Below, piece after piece: positions 1-5,426 of a stretch of DNA of 6,832 bases. Made by a program: the position numbers and the translations under genes. The DNA is from CANLWN01 sp039815505. Its GTDB lineage: Bacteria; Bacteroidota; Bacteroidia; Flavobacteriales; Flavobacteriaceae. The first letter of the stretch is position 1. Each line of letters opens with the position of its first letter. Where the stretch lies: contig JBCBZE010000188.1 of assembly GCA_039815505.1 (NCBI GenBank), positions 1 to 6,832 of the forward strand. The letters are read 5' to 3'. Under the pieces are notes generated by a model that was not told where the DNA came from, did not search any database, and saw only the letters and a list, made by a program, of their open reading frames with translations.

Positions 1-243
1 GAGGATAATAAGTTATTCTTACAGGAGTCCTTATCAAAAGCATTTTTGTTTTTTAAGCAATGTTATAGCGATGACAGAGTGGCAAGTATTTTAAATTATA
101 TCGGACAGGAAAACATTGACATGTTGGTCATGGTAAATGCACGGCACTCCTTTTTGGAGAATATGTTTTACAAATCTACTGTGGATAAAATTGGACTTAC
201 CGTCAATATTCCTTTTCTGGTCATGCAGAACATTCCTAGATAA
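1..243 (+). CDS. Universal stress protein, C-terminal fragment (5' end outside window)
   Basis: The reading frame is open from base 1 to a TAA stop and gives 80 residues. The fragment matches the second half of the C-terminal USP domain of the complete paralogs downstream. It starts with an E-D-N-K helix equivalent to E-x-N-N-K of the gene at 5427. It then has the strand I-D-M-L-V-M-V, the block N-A-R-H-S-F-L-E-N-M, and the closing strand I-P-F-L-V-M. As in its paralogs, the glycine-rich nucleotide-binding motif is absent from this domain. A TTG at 46 could be taken for a start, but it lies in the middle of a conserved domain and the frame continues upstream, so the true start is before the window. 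The next USP gene begins 17 bp downstream with no visible promoter between them, so they are probably co-transcribed. Confidence 0.9.
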   Translation, partial: EDNKLFLQESLSKAFLFFKQCYSDDRVASILNYIGQENIDMLVMVNARHSFLENMFYKSTVDKIGLTVNIPFLVMQNIPR

Positions 244-260
244 TTTAAAATTAAGACCTA

Positions 261-1115
261 ATGAAACAAGTATTGATACCCACGGATTTTTCCAAAAATG
301 CATGGAATGCTATCTCTTACGCCCTCGAATTTTATAAAAATGAAGTGTGTATATTTTATTTTCTACATACCTACACGCCATCATTTTATAGGGCGGATTA
401 TATCATAGGCGGCCCTTCTCATAGTGCAATTCCCGATGTTGGTGTAATGATATCCCTAATGGGACTGGAAAAAACCCTGAAGGATGCAAGAGAACAGTTT
501 TCCAATGAAAAGCATAGCTATGAAATACTTTCTGCTTTTAATTTACTCACAGACGAAATAAAGAAGGTCTGTAAGAAAAAAAATATAGATATTATTGTTA
601 TGGGAACCCAAGGTGCTACGGGTGCTAAGGAAATCTTTTTGGGAACCCATACGGTCTATACCATTCGAAAGACGAAAACACCCATTTTGATAATCCCAAA
701 AAATTATGGGTACAAACCTATACATACCATTTTGTTTCCAACAGACTATTGGTCTCGTTATAAGGAAGGAGAACTAAAACCTATATTGGATTTGGCCAAG
801 ATGCAAGGCGCCAGTATTACGGTACTACATGCAACGGAAGAAGATCCTTTGAATCAAAAGCAAAAGAAAAACAAGGCCTTTTTAGACTTATGCCTAGATG
901 AAATTCCCCATACTTTTGAGGAAGTAGAGCAAGAGTATATGCCAGATGTGATAAACCGCTATATTAAGGACAACGACATGGATTTTTTGGTTATGATGAA
1001 TCGGAAACATTCTTTTTTTGAACGTTTGATGTTTAAACAAAATGTGGATGCCATTGGCTTTCATTGTACCATTCCCTTTCTAGTAATCAGGGATACATCT
1101 AAAATTAGTAAATAA
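261..1115 (+). CDS. Tandem-domain universal stress protein
   Basis: This 284-residue protein has two USP (UspA-like, Rossmann-type alpha/beta) domains and no signal peptide or membrane segment, so it should be cytoplasmic. Domain 1 (about 1-147) opens with V-L-I-P-T-D-F and keeps the ATP-binding motif G115-T-Q-G118-x9-G128-T129. Domain 2 (about 154-276) opens with L-F-P-T-D-Y (158-163) but has M-N-R-K-H-S-F-F-E-R where the glycine motif should be, so it probably does not bind nucleotide in the usual way. Cys30 precedes strand 2, as in all paralogs here. The start is fixed by alignment of the M-K-x-(I/V)-L-x-P-T-D-F opening; the leader has no Shine-Dalgarno sequence. It lies 17 bp after the partial USP and 10 bp before the next one. 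USPs of this type act as nucleotide-dependent stress or dormancy factors; the specific partner is unknown. Confidence 0.93.
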   Translation: MKQVLIPTDFSKNAWNAISYALEFYKNEVCIFYFLHTYTPSFYRADYIIGGPSHSAIPDVGVMISLMGLEKTLKDAREQFSNEKHSYEILSAFNLLTDEIKKVCKKKNIDIIVMGTQGATGAKEIFLGTHTVYTIRKTKTPILIIPKNYGYKPIHTILFPTDYWSRYKEGELKPILDLAKMQGASITVLHATEEDPLNQKQKKNKAFLDLCLDEIPHTFEEVEQEYMPDVINRYIKDNDMDFLVMMNRKHSFFERLMFKQNVDAIGFHCTIPFLVIRDTSKISK

Positions 1116-1125
1116 TACACAACCA

Positions 1126-1935
1126 ATGAAACATATATTGCTGCCAACCGATTTTTCTAAAAATGCATGGAACGCTATTCACTATGGAATCTCTCTTTTT
1201 GAAAAGGAAATTTGTATGTTCTATGTGCTACATGCCTACCAAACGGCCCCTTCCGGCCCGGGAAGCAAGTTCGATTCCAAGAAAAGTTTGGAGGAAACCA
1301 TGGAGAAAATCCATGCCACAACGGAAAATCCCTTACATACTTTTGAAAAAATAATGTTGATGGATGTATTGTCCAATGCCATTAGGAAAACGATAATGGA
1401 TAAGGGGATAGATTATGTAATCATGGGAACCAAAGGGTCTTCTGCCGTAAAAGAAATCTTTATGGGGAGCAGTGCCGTGACTATTCTTAAGAAAATTAGT
1501 TCCTGTCCTATTATTTTGGTACCCAAAGCATACAAGGTAGAAATGCCCAAGGAAATGGTATTGCTGACGAACTTTAAGCACTTTTATGAAAAGAAGGAAG
1601 TTGTACCCTTATTGGACATACAGCAACTGGGGAATTCAACGTTGTTAGTGGTGTATATAAAAGAATTGAGCCAACTTAGCGAACAACAAATGGCGAGTAA
1701 GGAAATACTTAAGCGTAAATTACAAGGAACACGCCATAAGTTTTATACCGTTGAAAGCTTCCCTTCTGTTTCCGAAGTCGCTCATGGACTGGTAAAAGAG
1801 AATAGAAATATTGGCCTGATCGCCATGTTGAAAAGTAATCATGGATTCTTAAGGAAGTTAATAAGGGAACCGGTGATAAAAAAAATTGCCTTTAAGACCG
1901 AGGTACCCTTTATGGTACTGCCGGAAATAAAATAA
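1126..1935 (+). CDS. Tandem-domain universal stress protein, shortest and most divergent copy
   Basis: A 269-residue two-domain USP. Domain 1 (about 1-134) has L-L-P-T-D-F at 5-10, Cys30, and the nucleotide-binding motif G101-T-K-G104-x9-G114-S115. The loop after strand 2 (around 40-58) is about 13 residues shorter than in the neighbours and is rich in Gly, Ser and Pro. Domain 2 (about 140-266) is the most degenerate of the set: the usual F-P-T-D-(Y/F) has become L-L-T-N-F (146-150), which replaces the aspartate that in active USP domains lies near the adenine nucleotide. The glycine motif is replaced by K-S-N-H-G-F-L-R-K-L. It follows the previous USP by 10 bp without a visible promoter and is probably the last gene of that operon, because the next gene is on the opposite strand, 18 bp away. 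Confidence 0.92.
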   Translation: MKHILLPTDFSKNAWNAIHYGISLFEKEICMFYVLHAYQTAPSGPGSKFDSKKSLEETMEKIHATTENPLHTFEKIMLMDVLSNAIRKTIMDKGIDYVIMGTKGSSAVKEIFMGSSAVTILKKISSCPIILVPKAYKVEMPKEMVLLTNFKHFYEKKEVVPLLDIQQLGNSTLLVVYIKELSQLSEQQMASKEILKRKLQGTRHKFYTVESFPSVSEVAHGLVKENRNIGLIAMLKSNHGFLRKLIREPVIKKIAFKTEVPFMVLPEIK

Positions 1936-1953
1936 TAAGGACGTCGGACATCT

Positions 1954-2220
1954 TTAGATTAGGGCGGCCGTATGATTAAAACGTGAACTCTTGGAGTTTT
2001 TCCCGTTTTGACATTTGTATTTGGTTATAGGATATCCTATGCGCCAAAGTTCTTGTTTAACCTTATCAAAGGTTAAAGGACCTTCAAAGAGAAAATATAG
2101 AATTTGTGTGTCGATATCGATCGCAATAATTCTAATATCCATTATCCTACTAAGGTTCCGTATGATCTTTTGCCTACATTCCTCGGTTTCCAAATGTTTT
2201 AATTTTGCCAAGGCTCTCAT
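1954..2220 (-). CDS. Small HMA-like (ferredoxin-fold) protein without CxxC
   Basis: An 88-residue protein whose residues about 12-66 follow the beta-alpha-beta-beta-alpha-beta pattern of heavy-metal-associated domains: E-E-C-R-Q-K-I-I-R-N-L helix, strand I-I-A-I-D-I-D, strand I-L-Y-F-L-F, helix F-D-K-V-K-Q-E-L, and the closing I-G-Y-P-I. The first cysteine of the metal-binding CxxC is replaced by threonine (T12-E-E-C15), so classical soft-metal binding by a Cys pair is unlikely. The other cysteine is C70 in a basic tail. The assignment rests on pattern only. The ATG at 2220 has an A-rich leader with a weak AAAGA; the other Met (27) would cut off the first helix. The gene diverges from the USP gene at 2367 and has its own promoter with the shared palindrome. 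It converges on the preceding USP gene. A true hypothetical gene with another fold remains possible. Confidence 0.65.
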   Translation of the reverse strand: MRALAKLKHLETEECRQKIIRNLSRIMDIRIIAIDIDTQILYFLFEGPLTFDKVKQELWRIGYPITKYKCQNGKNSKSSRFNHTAALI

Positions 2221-2264
2221 AATGTTTCTTTAAGATACTGCATTCAACATATTTTTTAATAGTT

Positions 2265-2308
2265 CTAAAATAGATTGGAATAAAGTGGCAATACATGATT
2301 TTAGTCAT
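2265..2308 (-). promoter_or_regulatory. Predicted activator-dependent promoter of the HMA-like gene
   Basis: Read on the minus strand, TATTTTAG at 2272-2265 matches the Bacteroidota -7 consensus TAnnTTTG at five of six fixed bases. It starts 29.5 bp from the centre (2301.5) of the palindrome at 2295-2308. No good -33 TTTG is present, which fits dependence on an activator. The expected leader is about 35-40 nt. The spacing is the same as at the plus-strand promoters of this window, which is the main support. Confidence 0.5.
2295..2308. promoter_or_regulatory. Crp/Fnr-type operator, box A (shared, bidirectional)
   Basis: ATGATTTTAGTCAT is an inverted repeat with the core TGA-N6-TCA. It matches the FNR core TGAT-N4-ATCA at seven of eight bases. 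It lies between two divergent genes, 29.5 bp (centre to first base) from a -7-like element on each side. One bound dimer could therefore act as a class II activator in both directions. Confidence 0.55.
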
Positions 2309-2330
2309 TTTAAAAAGGAAATTCTCATGG

Positions 2331-2338
2331 TAGATTTA
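2331..2338 (+). promoter_or_regulatory. Predicted -7 element for the USP gene at 2367
   Basis: TAGATTTA matches TAnnTTTG except for the last base. It begins 29.5 bp from the centre of box A. The expected start site near 2343 gives a leader of about 23 nt. The -33 position reads TTT (2308-2310). A second partial match, TAAATTGG at 2351-2358, lies too close to the ATG and does not fit the spacing rule. Confidence 0.45.
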
Positions 2339-2366
2339 GTGTTCAAACCAATAAATTGGGTTTCCT

Positions 2367-3206
2367 ATGAAAAATATATTGTTACCTACGGATTTCTCCG
2401 ATAATTCCTGGAACGCCATTGCATATGCGACCAACTTGTTCAAAAAAGTAAATTGTACGTTTCATCTGTTCCATATTAACCCAATAGCCCCCTATTCAGG
2501 TGCGGAAACTTCCATTGTGGGTAGCAGCAAGGTTTTGAAGGAAACTATTCTGAAAGAAAGCAATAGGCAATTACAGCAACTCTTGACCCGTGTACATAGC
2601 CTTCCATTGAATACAAAACACAGATTTAAGACCCATACCGTTTATGATTACTTTTTGGATGCCATTAAAAAAGAAATCGAAAGGAATAAAATTGATTTGG
2701 TAGTTATGGGCACCAAAGGCGCATCCGGATTAAAAAAAGTGGCCATGGGGAGTAATACGGCAGATGTCATTACAAAGGTAAAAACCCCGTTGCTTGCCGT
2801 TCCCGAAAATACGCTTTTCGAAAAACCTAAGGAGATCGCGTTTCCAACGGACTTTAATCTAAGCTATGATATAGATATATTGGATACTTTAATTGATATG
2901 GTGCAAATGCATAAGTCTGCGCTACGTATTCTGTATATTTCCAAAAAAGGGGAGGAGCTTAGTGATGAACAAGGGGCGAATAAAGACTTCTTGGACAACT
3001 ATTTAAAGGATGTGGAACACACTTTTCATTTCGTGACCGGAACCAAATTGGAAACAGCCGTACAGTGTTTTGCAGAGAGTAGGGACGTAGATATGATTTC
3101 CATGGTGGCCAAGAACCTAAATTTTATGCAGCGAATATTTTTTAGACCCGCAGTGGAAGAAATTAGCTACCACACCAACATACCGCTATTGGTCCTGCAT
3201 ACCTAG
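2367..3206 (+). CDS. Tandem-domain universal stress protein
   Basis: A 279-residue two-domain USP, apparently transcribed alone. Domain 1 (about 1-147) has L-L-P-T-D-F at 5-10, Cys30 and the nucleotide-binding motif G115-T-K-G118-x9-G128-S129-N. Domain 2 (about 154-278) has A-F-P-T-D-F (158-163), no glycine motif, and a closing I-P-L-L-V-L. It is the one copy in which the histidine of the C-terminal block is missing: the sequence reads K-N-L-N-F-M-Q-R-I where the others have x-x-H-x-F-L-x-x-L. The start is fixed by the shared M-K-N-I-L-L-P-T-D-F opening. It has its own promoter downstream of box A, divergent from the HMA-like gene, and converges on the thioredoxin gene with a 38-bp gap in which I see no clear hairpin terminator. 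Confidence 0.93.
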   Translation: MKNILLPTDFSDNSWNAIAYATNLFKKVNCTFHLFHINPIAPYSGAETSIVGSSKVLKETILKESNRQLQQLLTRVHSLPLNTKHRFKTHTVYDYFLDAIKKEIERNKIDLVVMGTKGASGLKKVAMGSNTADVITKVKTPLLAVPENTLFEKPKEIAFPTDFNLSYDIDILDTLIDMVQMHKSALRILYISKKGEELSDEQGANKDFLDNYLKDVEHTFHFVTGTKLETAVQCFAESRDVDMISMVAKNLNFMQRIFFRPAVEEISYHTNIPLLVLHT

Positions 3207-3244
3207 TATTAAATCTCATTTACAACTTGGAGAGTGTTTGTGCG

Positions 3245-3541
3245 TTAATGTGAGGTTATGACCTGGATCAAGTCTTTTTTTTGTAGTATACCGGATTGTC
3301 TCCATACCTGTATGCCTTTTTTAAACAAGAGCATTGTAGGGATGCCCTGTACGCGATACTTTTTTGCCAGCTTTGGATTTTTATCCACATCCACCTTTAC
3401 GATTTTGATCGTATCGCCCAACTCATCCTTTACTTGTTGTAATATAGGCGACAGTGTTTTGCAAGGGCCGCACCAATCTGCATAAAAGTCTACCAATACG
3501 GTAGTATCTCCCCCAACAATGGATTTAAAATCGCTTTTCAT
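3245..3541 (-). CDS. Thioredoxin
   Basis: A 98-residue cytoplasmic thioredoxin, a disulfide reductase that is itself normally reduced by thioredoxin reductase. Numbering from the ATG at 3541, the active site W-C-G-P-C is at residues 23-27 in the context V-D-F-Y-A-D-W-C-G-P-C-K, and the cis-proline loop G-I-P-T is at 66-69. The length is a little below the usual 105-110 because the N-terminal strand is short. There is no signal peptide or lipobox, so it is not a periplasmic TlpA/ResA type. The frame extends upstream to a TTG at 3598, but the ATG gives the compact M-K-S-D-F opening and a normal thioredoxin length. The gene sits inside the USP cluster and is divergent from the USP pair at 3663. 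A role in reducing the conserved USP cysteine is conceivable but unproven. Confidence 0.93.
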   Translation of the reverse strand: MKSDFKSIVGGDTTVLVDFYADWCGPCKTLSPILQQVKDELGDTIKIVKVDVDKNPKLAKKYRVQGIPTMLLFKKGIQVWRQSGILQKKDLIQVITSH

Positions 3542-3562
3542 TTCATTGTATTTTTTATGGGT

Positions 3563-3570
3563 ACAATTTA
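3563..3570 (-). promoter_or_regulatory. Weak candidate -7 element for thioredoxin
   Basis: On the minus strand TAAATTGT matches only four of the six fixed bases of TAnnTTTG. It starts 28.5 bp, not 29.5 bp, from the centre of box B. It would give a leader of roughly 15-20 nt. Control of thioredoxin by box B is therefore less well supported than for the other genes. Confidence 0.25.
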
Positions 3571-3591
3571 AAAAACATTCAAAACTTCCGA

Positions 3592-3605
3592 GTGACAAAT
3601 ATCAT
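3592..3605. promoter_or_regulatory. Crp/Fnr-type operator, box B
   Basis: GTGACAAATATCAT contains TGA-N6-TCA (3593-3604), with TGAC-N4-ATCA matching the FNR core at seven of eight bases. Its centre at 3598.5 is exactly 29.5 bp before the perfect -7 element at 3628. It lies between the divergent thioredoxin and USP genes. Confidence 0.55.
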
Positions 3606-3627
3606 GGTTTTTGGAAGATGGGGTATT

Positions 3628-3635
3628 TACTTTTG
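3628..3635 (+). promoter_or_regulatory. Predicted -7 element for the USP pair at 3663
   Basis: TACTTTTG is a perfect match to TAnnTTTG, the best in the window. The expected start near 3641 gives a leader of about 22 nt. A TTTG at 3610-3613 is only 14 bp upstream, too close for the usual -33 spacing, so activation from box B is the better explanation. Confidence 0.55.
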
Positions 3636-3662
3636 GTTAACATATACAAAGTATACCTAAAA

Positions 3663-4496
3663 ATGAAAAAGATTTTACTTCCAACAGATTTTTCGGATAA
3701 CGCATATAATGCCATACGACATGCCGTACAACTATTTAAAGACCAAGAATGTGCCTTTTATTTACTTCATACCTACACTCCTGCCATATACCAGGCTGAG
3801 TATTTAATACATAGCCCGGGCCAGATAGGTTTGGAAGATGTACATCAATATAGGGCGTTGACACAATTGAACCAATTAATGGATAACCTAAAGAAAGCAT
3901 CCGATAACCCAAAACATATTTTTATTCCACATGCGGCTTTTAACCTGCTGGTGGACGAAGTGCTGGATACGGTGGAGAAGGAGCAAATAGATTTGATCGT
4001 TATGGGTACACAGGGGGCCACCGGAGCAAAAGAGATCTTGTTTGGGACCAATGCCGTGCACGTAATTAAAAAAGCAAACTGCCCCGTCTTGGTCATTCCT
4101 CCAAATTTTGAGTATGAAACCCCAAAGGAGATATTGTTCCCCACGGATTATGAAGTGGAGTATAGTGCAGATCGGTTAAGGGAGTTGATCCAAATAGCTC
4201 AACTTCACGTGTCCAGTATTGAAGTGGTACATGTATCCACCGGTTATGAACTTACAGAAATACAAGAGGTCAACAAATCACGGTTGGATGGGATATTAAA
4301 TAACATAGCACATCTGTTCCATGATATGCCGAGCCAAGATATCATCGATGCCATCAATAACTTTCAGTTGAAGAAAAAAATGAATCTCTTGGTGATGATC
4401 AAAAACAAGCACACCTTTCTGGAACGTCTCTTCATAGAACCTATCATTAAGAAAATAGGTTTTAATATTGAAATACCCTTCATGGTAATTCCTTAA
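3663..4496 (+). CDS. Tandem-domain universal stress protein
   Basis: A 277-residue two-domain USP. Domain 1 (about 1-147) has L-L-P-T-D-F (5-10), Cys30, the segment T-Y-T-P-A-I-Y-Q-A-E-Y (38-47) shared with the gene at 261, and the nucleotide-binding motif G115-T-Q-G118-x9-G128-T129-N. Domain 2 (about 154-277) has L-F-P-T-D-Y (158-163) and, in place of the glycine motif, I-K-N-K-H-T-F-L-E-R-L followed by I-P-F-M-V-I-P. The frame is open to an upstream start at 3519, but that would add 48 residues without similarity to any paralog, would cross the predicted promoter and box B, and would overlap the thioredoxin start, so the ATG at 3663 is chosen. The next USP gene follows after 18 bp with no promoter, so the two are probably one transcript. 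Confidence 0.93.
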   Translation: MKKILLPTDFSDNAYNAIRHAVQLFKDQECAFYLLHTYTPAIYQAEYLIHSPGQIGLEDVHQYRALTQLNQLMDNLKKASDNPKHIFIPHAAFNLLVDEVLDTVEKEQIDLIVMGTQGATGAKEILFGTNAVHVIKKANCPVLVIPPNFEYETPKEILFPTDYEVEYSADRLRELIQIAQLHVSSIEVVHVSTGYELTEIQEVNKSRLDGILNNIAHLFHDMPSQDIIDAINNFQLKKKMNLLVMIKNKHTFLERLFIEPIIKKIGFNIEIPFMVIP

Positions 4497-4514
4497 GCGT
4501 TTAATGCTACATCT

Positions 4515-5363
4515 ATGAAAAACATACTTGTACCCACAGATTTTTCGAACGAAGCGTACAATGCCCTTTTTTATGCTACCCAAATGCTAGCATCCAAAGC
4601 ATGTACGTTCCATATACTTAATTCATATACGGAAACTACTCCTTTACGTTCACGGCGGATTGCGAAAAGAGAGGGCAAGGCTTTGATAAGACAGTTAAGT
4701 GATGAATCCATGGAAGGGCTTCGGAGCACATGTCACAGAATAAAGTTGGATACCAATACTACCCGTCATCAATTTCATATCATTTCTAGAAACAGTGGTT
4801 TGCTAGATGCCATTTCAACGGTTGTCCGTGAAAACCAAATAGACCTTGTGGTCATGGGAAACAGGGGTCATACCGGGACCAAGACTATATTTTGGGGAAG
4901 TAATACCGCCAGGGCCATTAAACATATGAGACAATGTCCTATTCTAACCATACCCAGGGAAATAGAATTTAAAGAACCAAAACAAATAGCATTTGCAACG
5001 GATTATAAGCGAAATTATAGTGCGGATATTTTGGAACCATTGCGGTTTACCGCCTCCTTATTTAACAGTTCCGTCCACGTTATGCATATAACGGAGGAAA
5101 AAAAATTGGATAAATACCAAGAGTCCAACAGTCATGTTTTAAGGGAATACCTTAGCCCGTACAAATATGCCGAACACTGGATGCCTTATTTTGGGAGTAA
5201 AGCGGACGCCATTGATCTTTTCCTTAAGGAACTAGGAATGGATATGTTGACCATGGTCAACTATAATCACGATTTTTTGGAAAATTTGTTACGGGAACCA
5301 GTAATCAAAAGAGTGAATTTTAGACTTGGAATTCCTTTCCTGGTAATTCCCTGTGCGGACTGA
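4515..5363 (+). CDS. Tandem-domain universal stress protein, basic linker variant
   Basis: A 282-residue two-domain USP, second gene of the pair that starts at 3663. Domain 1 has L-V-P-T-D-F (5-10), Cys30 and the motif G115-N-R-G118-x9-G128-S129-N; N-R-G-H-T-G is closer to textbook UspA (S-R-G-x-x-G) than the T-K-G-A form of the neighbours. The loop after strand 2 is unusually basic (S-R-R-I-A-K-R-E-G-K, 46-55). Domain 2 (about 154-280) has A-F-A-T-D-Y instead of F-P-T-D-Y, so it has lost the proline, and the block V-N-Y-N-H-D-F-L-E-N-L with no glycine motif. The TGA stop is also the first half of box C, so operator and coding sequence overlap here. Confidence 0.93.
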   Translation: MKNILVPTDFSNEAYNALFYATQMLASKACTFHILNSYTETTPLRSRRIAKREGKALIRQLSDESMEGLRSTCHRIKLDTNTTRHQFHIISRNSGLLDAISTVVRENQIDLVVMGNRGHTGTKTIFWGSNTARAIKHMRQCPILTIPREIEFKEPKQIAFATDYKRNYSADILEPLRFTASLFNSSVHVMHITEEKKLDKYQESNSHVLREYLSPYKYAEHWMPYFGSKADAIDLFLKELGMDMLTMVNYNHDFLENLLREPVIKRVNFRLGIPFLVIPCAD

Positions 5364-5373
5364 TAATTATCAT
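5360..5373. promoter_or_regulatory. Crp/Fnr-type operator, box C
   Basis: CTGATAATTATCAT holds a perfect 12-base palindrome (5361-5372) with TGAT-N4-ATCA, identical to the core of the FNR consensus TTGAT-N4-ATCAA. Its first three bases are the stop codon of the preceding USP gene. The centre at 5366.5 is 29.5 bp before the -7 element at 5396. Confidence 0.6.
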
Positions 5374-5403
5374 TGGAATAGTACCGGTGCTCCTATAATT
5401 TTA
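5373..5403 (+). promoter_or_regulatory. Predicted promoter for USP gene at 5427
   Basis: TTG (5373-5375), 20 bp, then TAATTTTA (5396-5403), which matches TAnnTTTG except for the last base. The expected start near 5409 gives a leader of about 18 nt. This 63-bp gap is much longer than the 10-18 bp gaps inside the USP operons, which fits a separate transcription unit. Confidence 0.5.
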
Positions 5404-5426
5404 AAACATAATTTAAAACGGGCACT

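Noticed and set aside
261..1185. Recent gene duplication suggested by similar DNA at the starts of the genes at 261 and 1126
   Set aside because: The first 60 bases match at 47 positions, but this covers the most conserved protein segment. The rest of the two genes is strongly diverged, so it reflects protein constraint, not recent copying.
2015..2233. Plus-strand 72-codon frame opposite the HMA-like gene
   Set aside because: It has no recognisable domain, and the minus strand has a coherent ferredoxin-fold pattern, a leader and a promoter. I treat the plus frame as a shadow.
3207..3244. Bidirectional terminator between the convergent USP and thioredoxin genes
   Set aside because: CTCA and TGAG pieces at the two ends are imperfectly complementary and no stable stem with a T tract could be drawn.
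3542..3598. N-terminal extension of thioredoxin from a TTG
   Set aside because: It adds 19 residues with no signal peptide character and would place the start inside box B. The ATG at 3541 gives a typical thioredoxin start.
3519..3662. Upstream extension of the USP gene at 3663 by 48 codons
   Set aside because: The extra residues match no paralog, and the stretch contains the predicted promoter and box B and overlaps the thioredoxin start. The ATG at 3663 gives the shared M-K-x-I-L-L-P-T-D-F opening.
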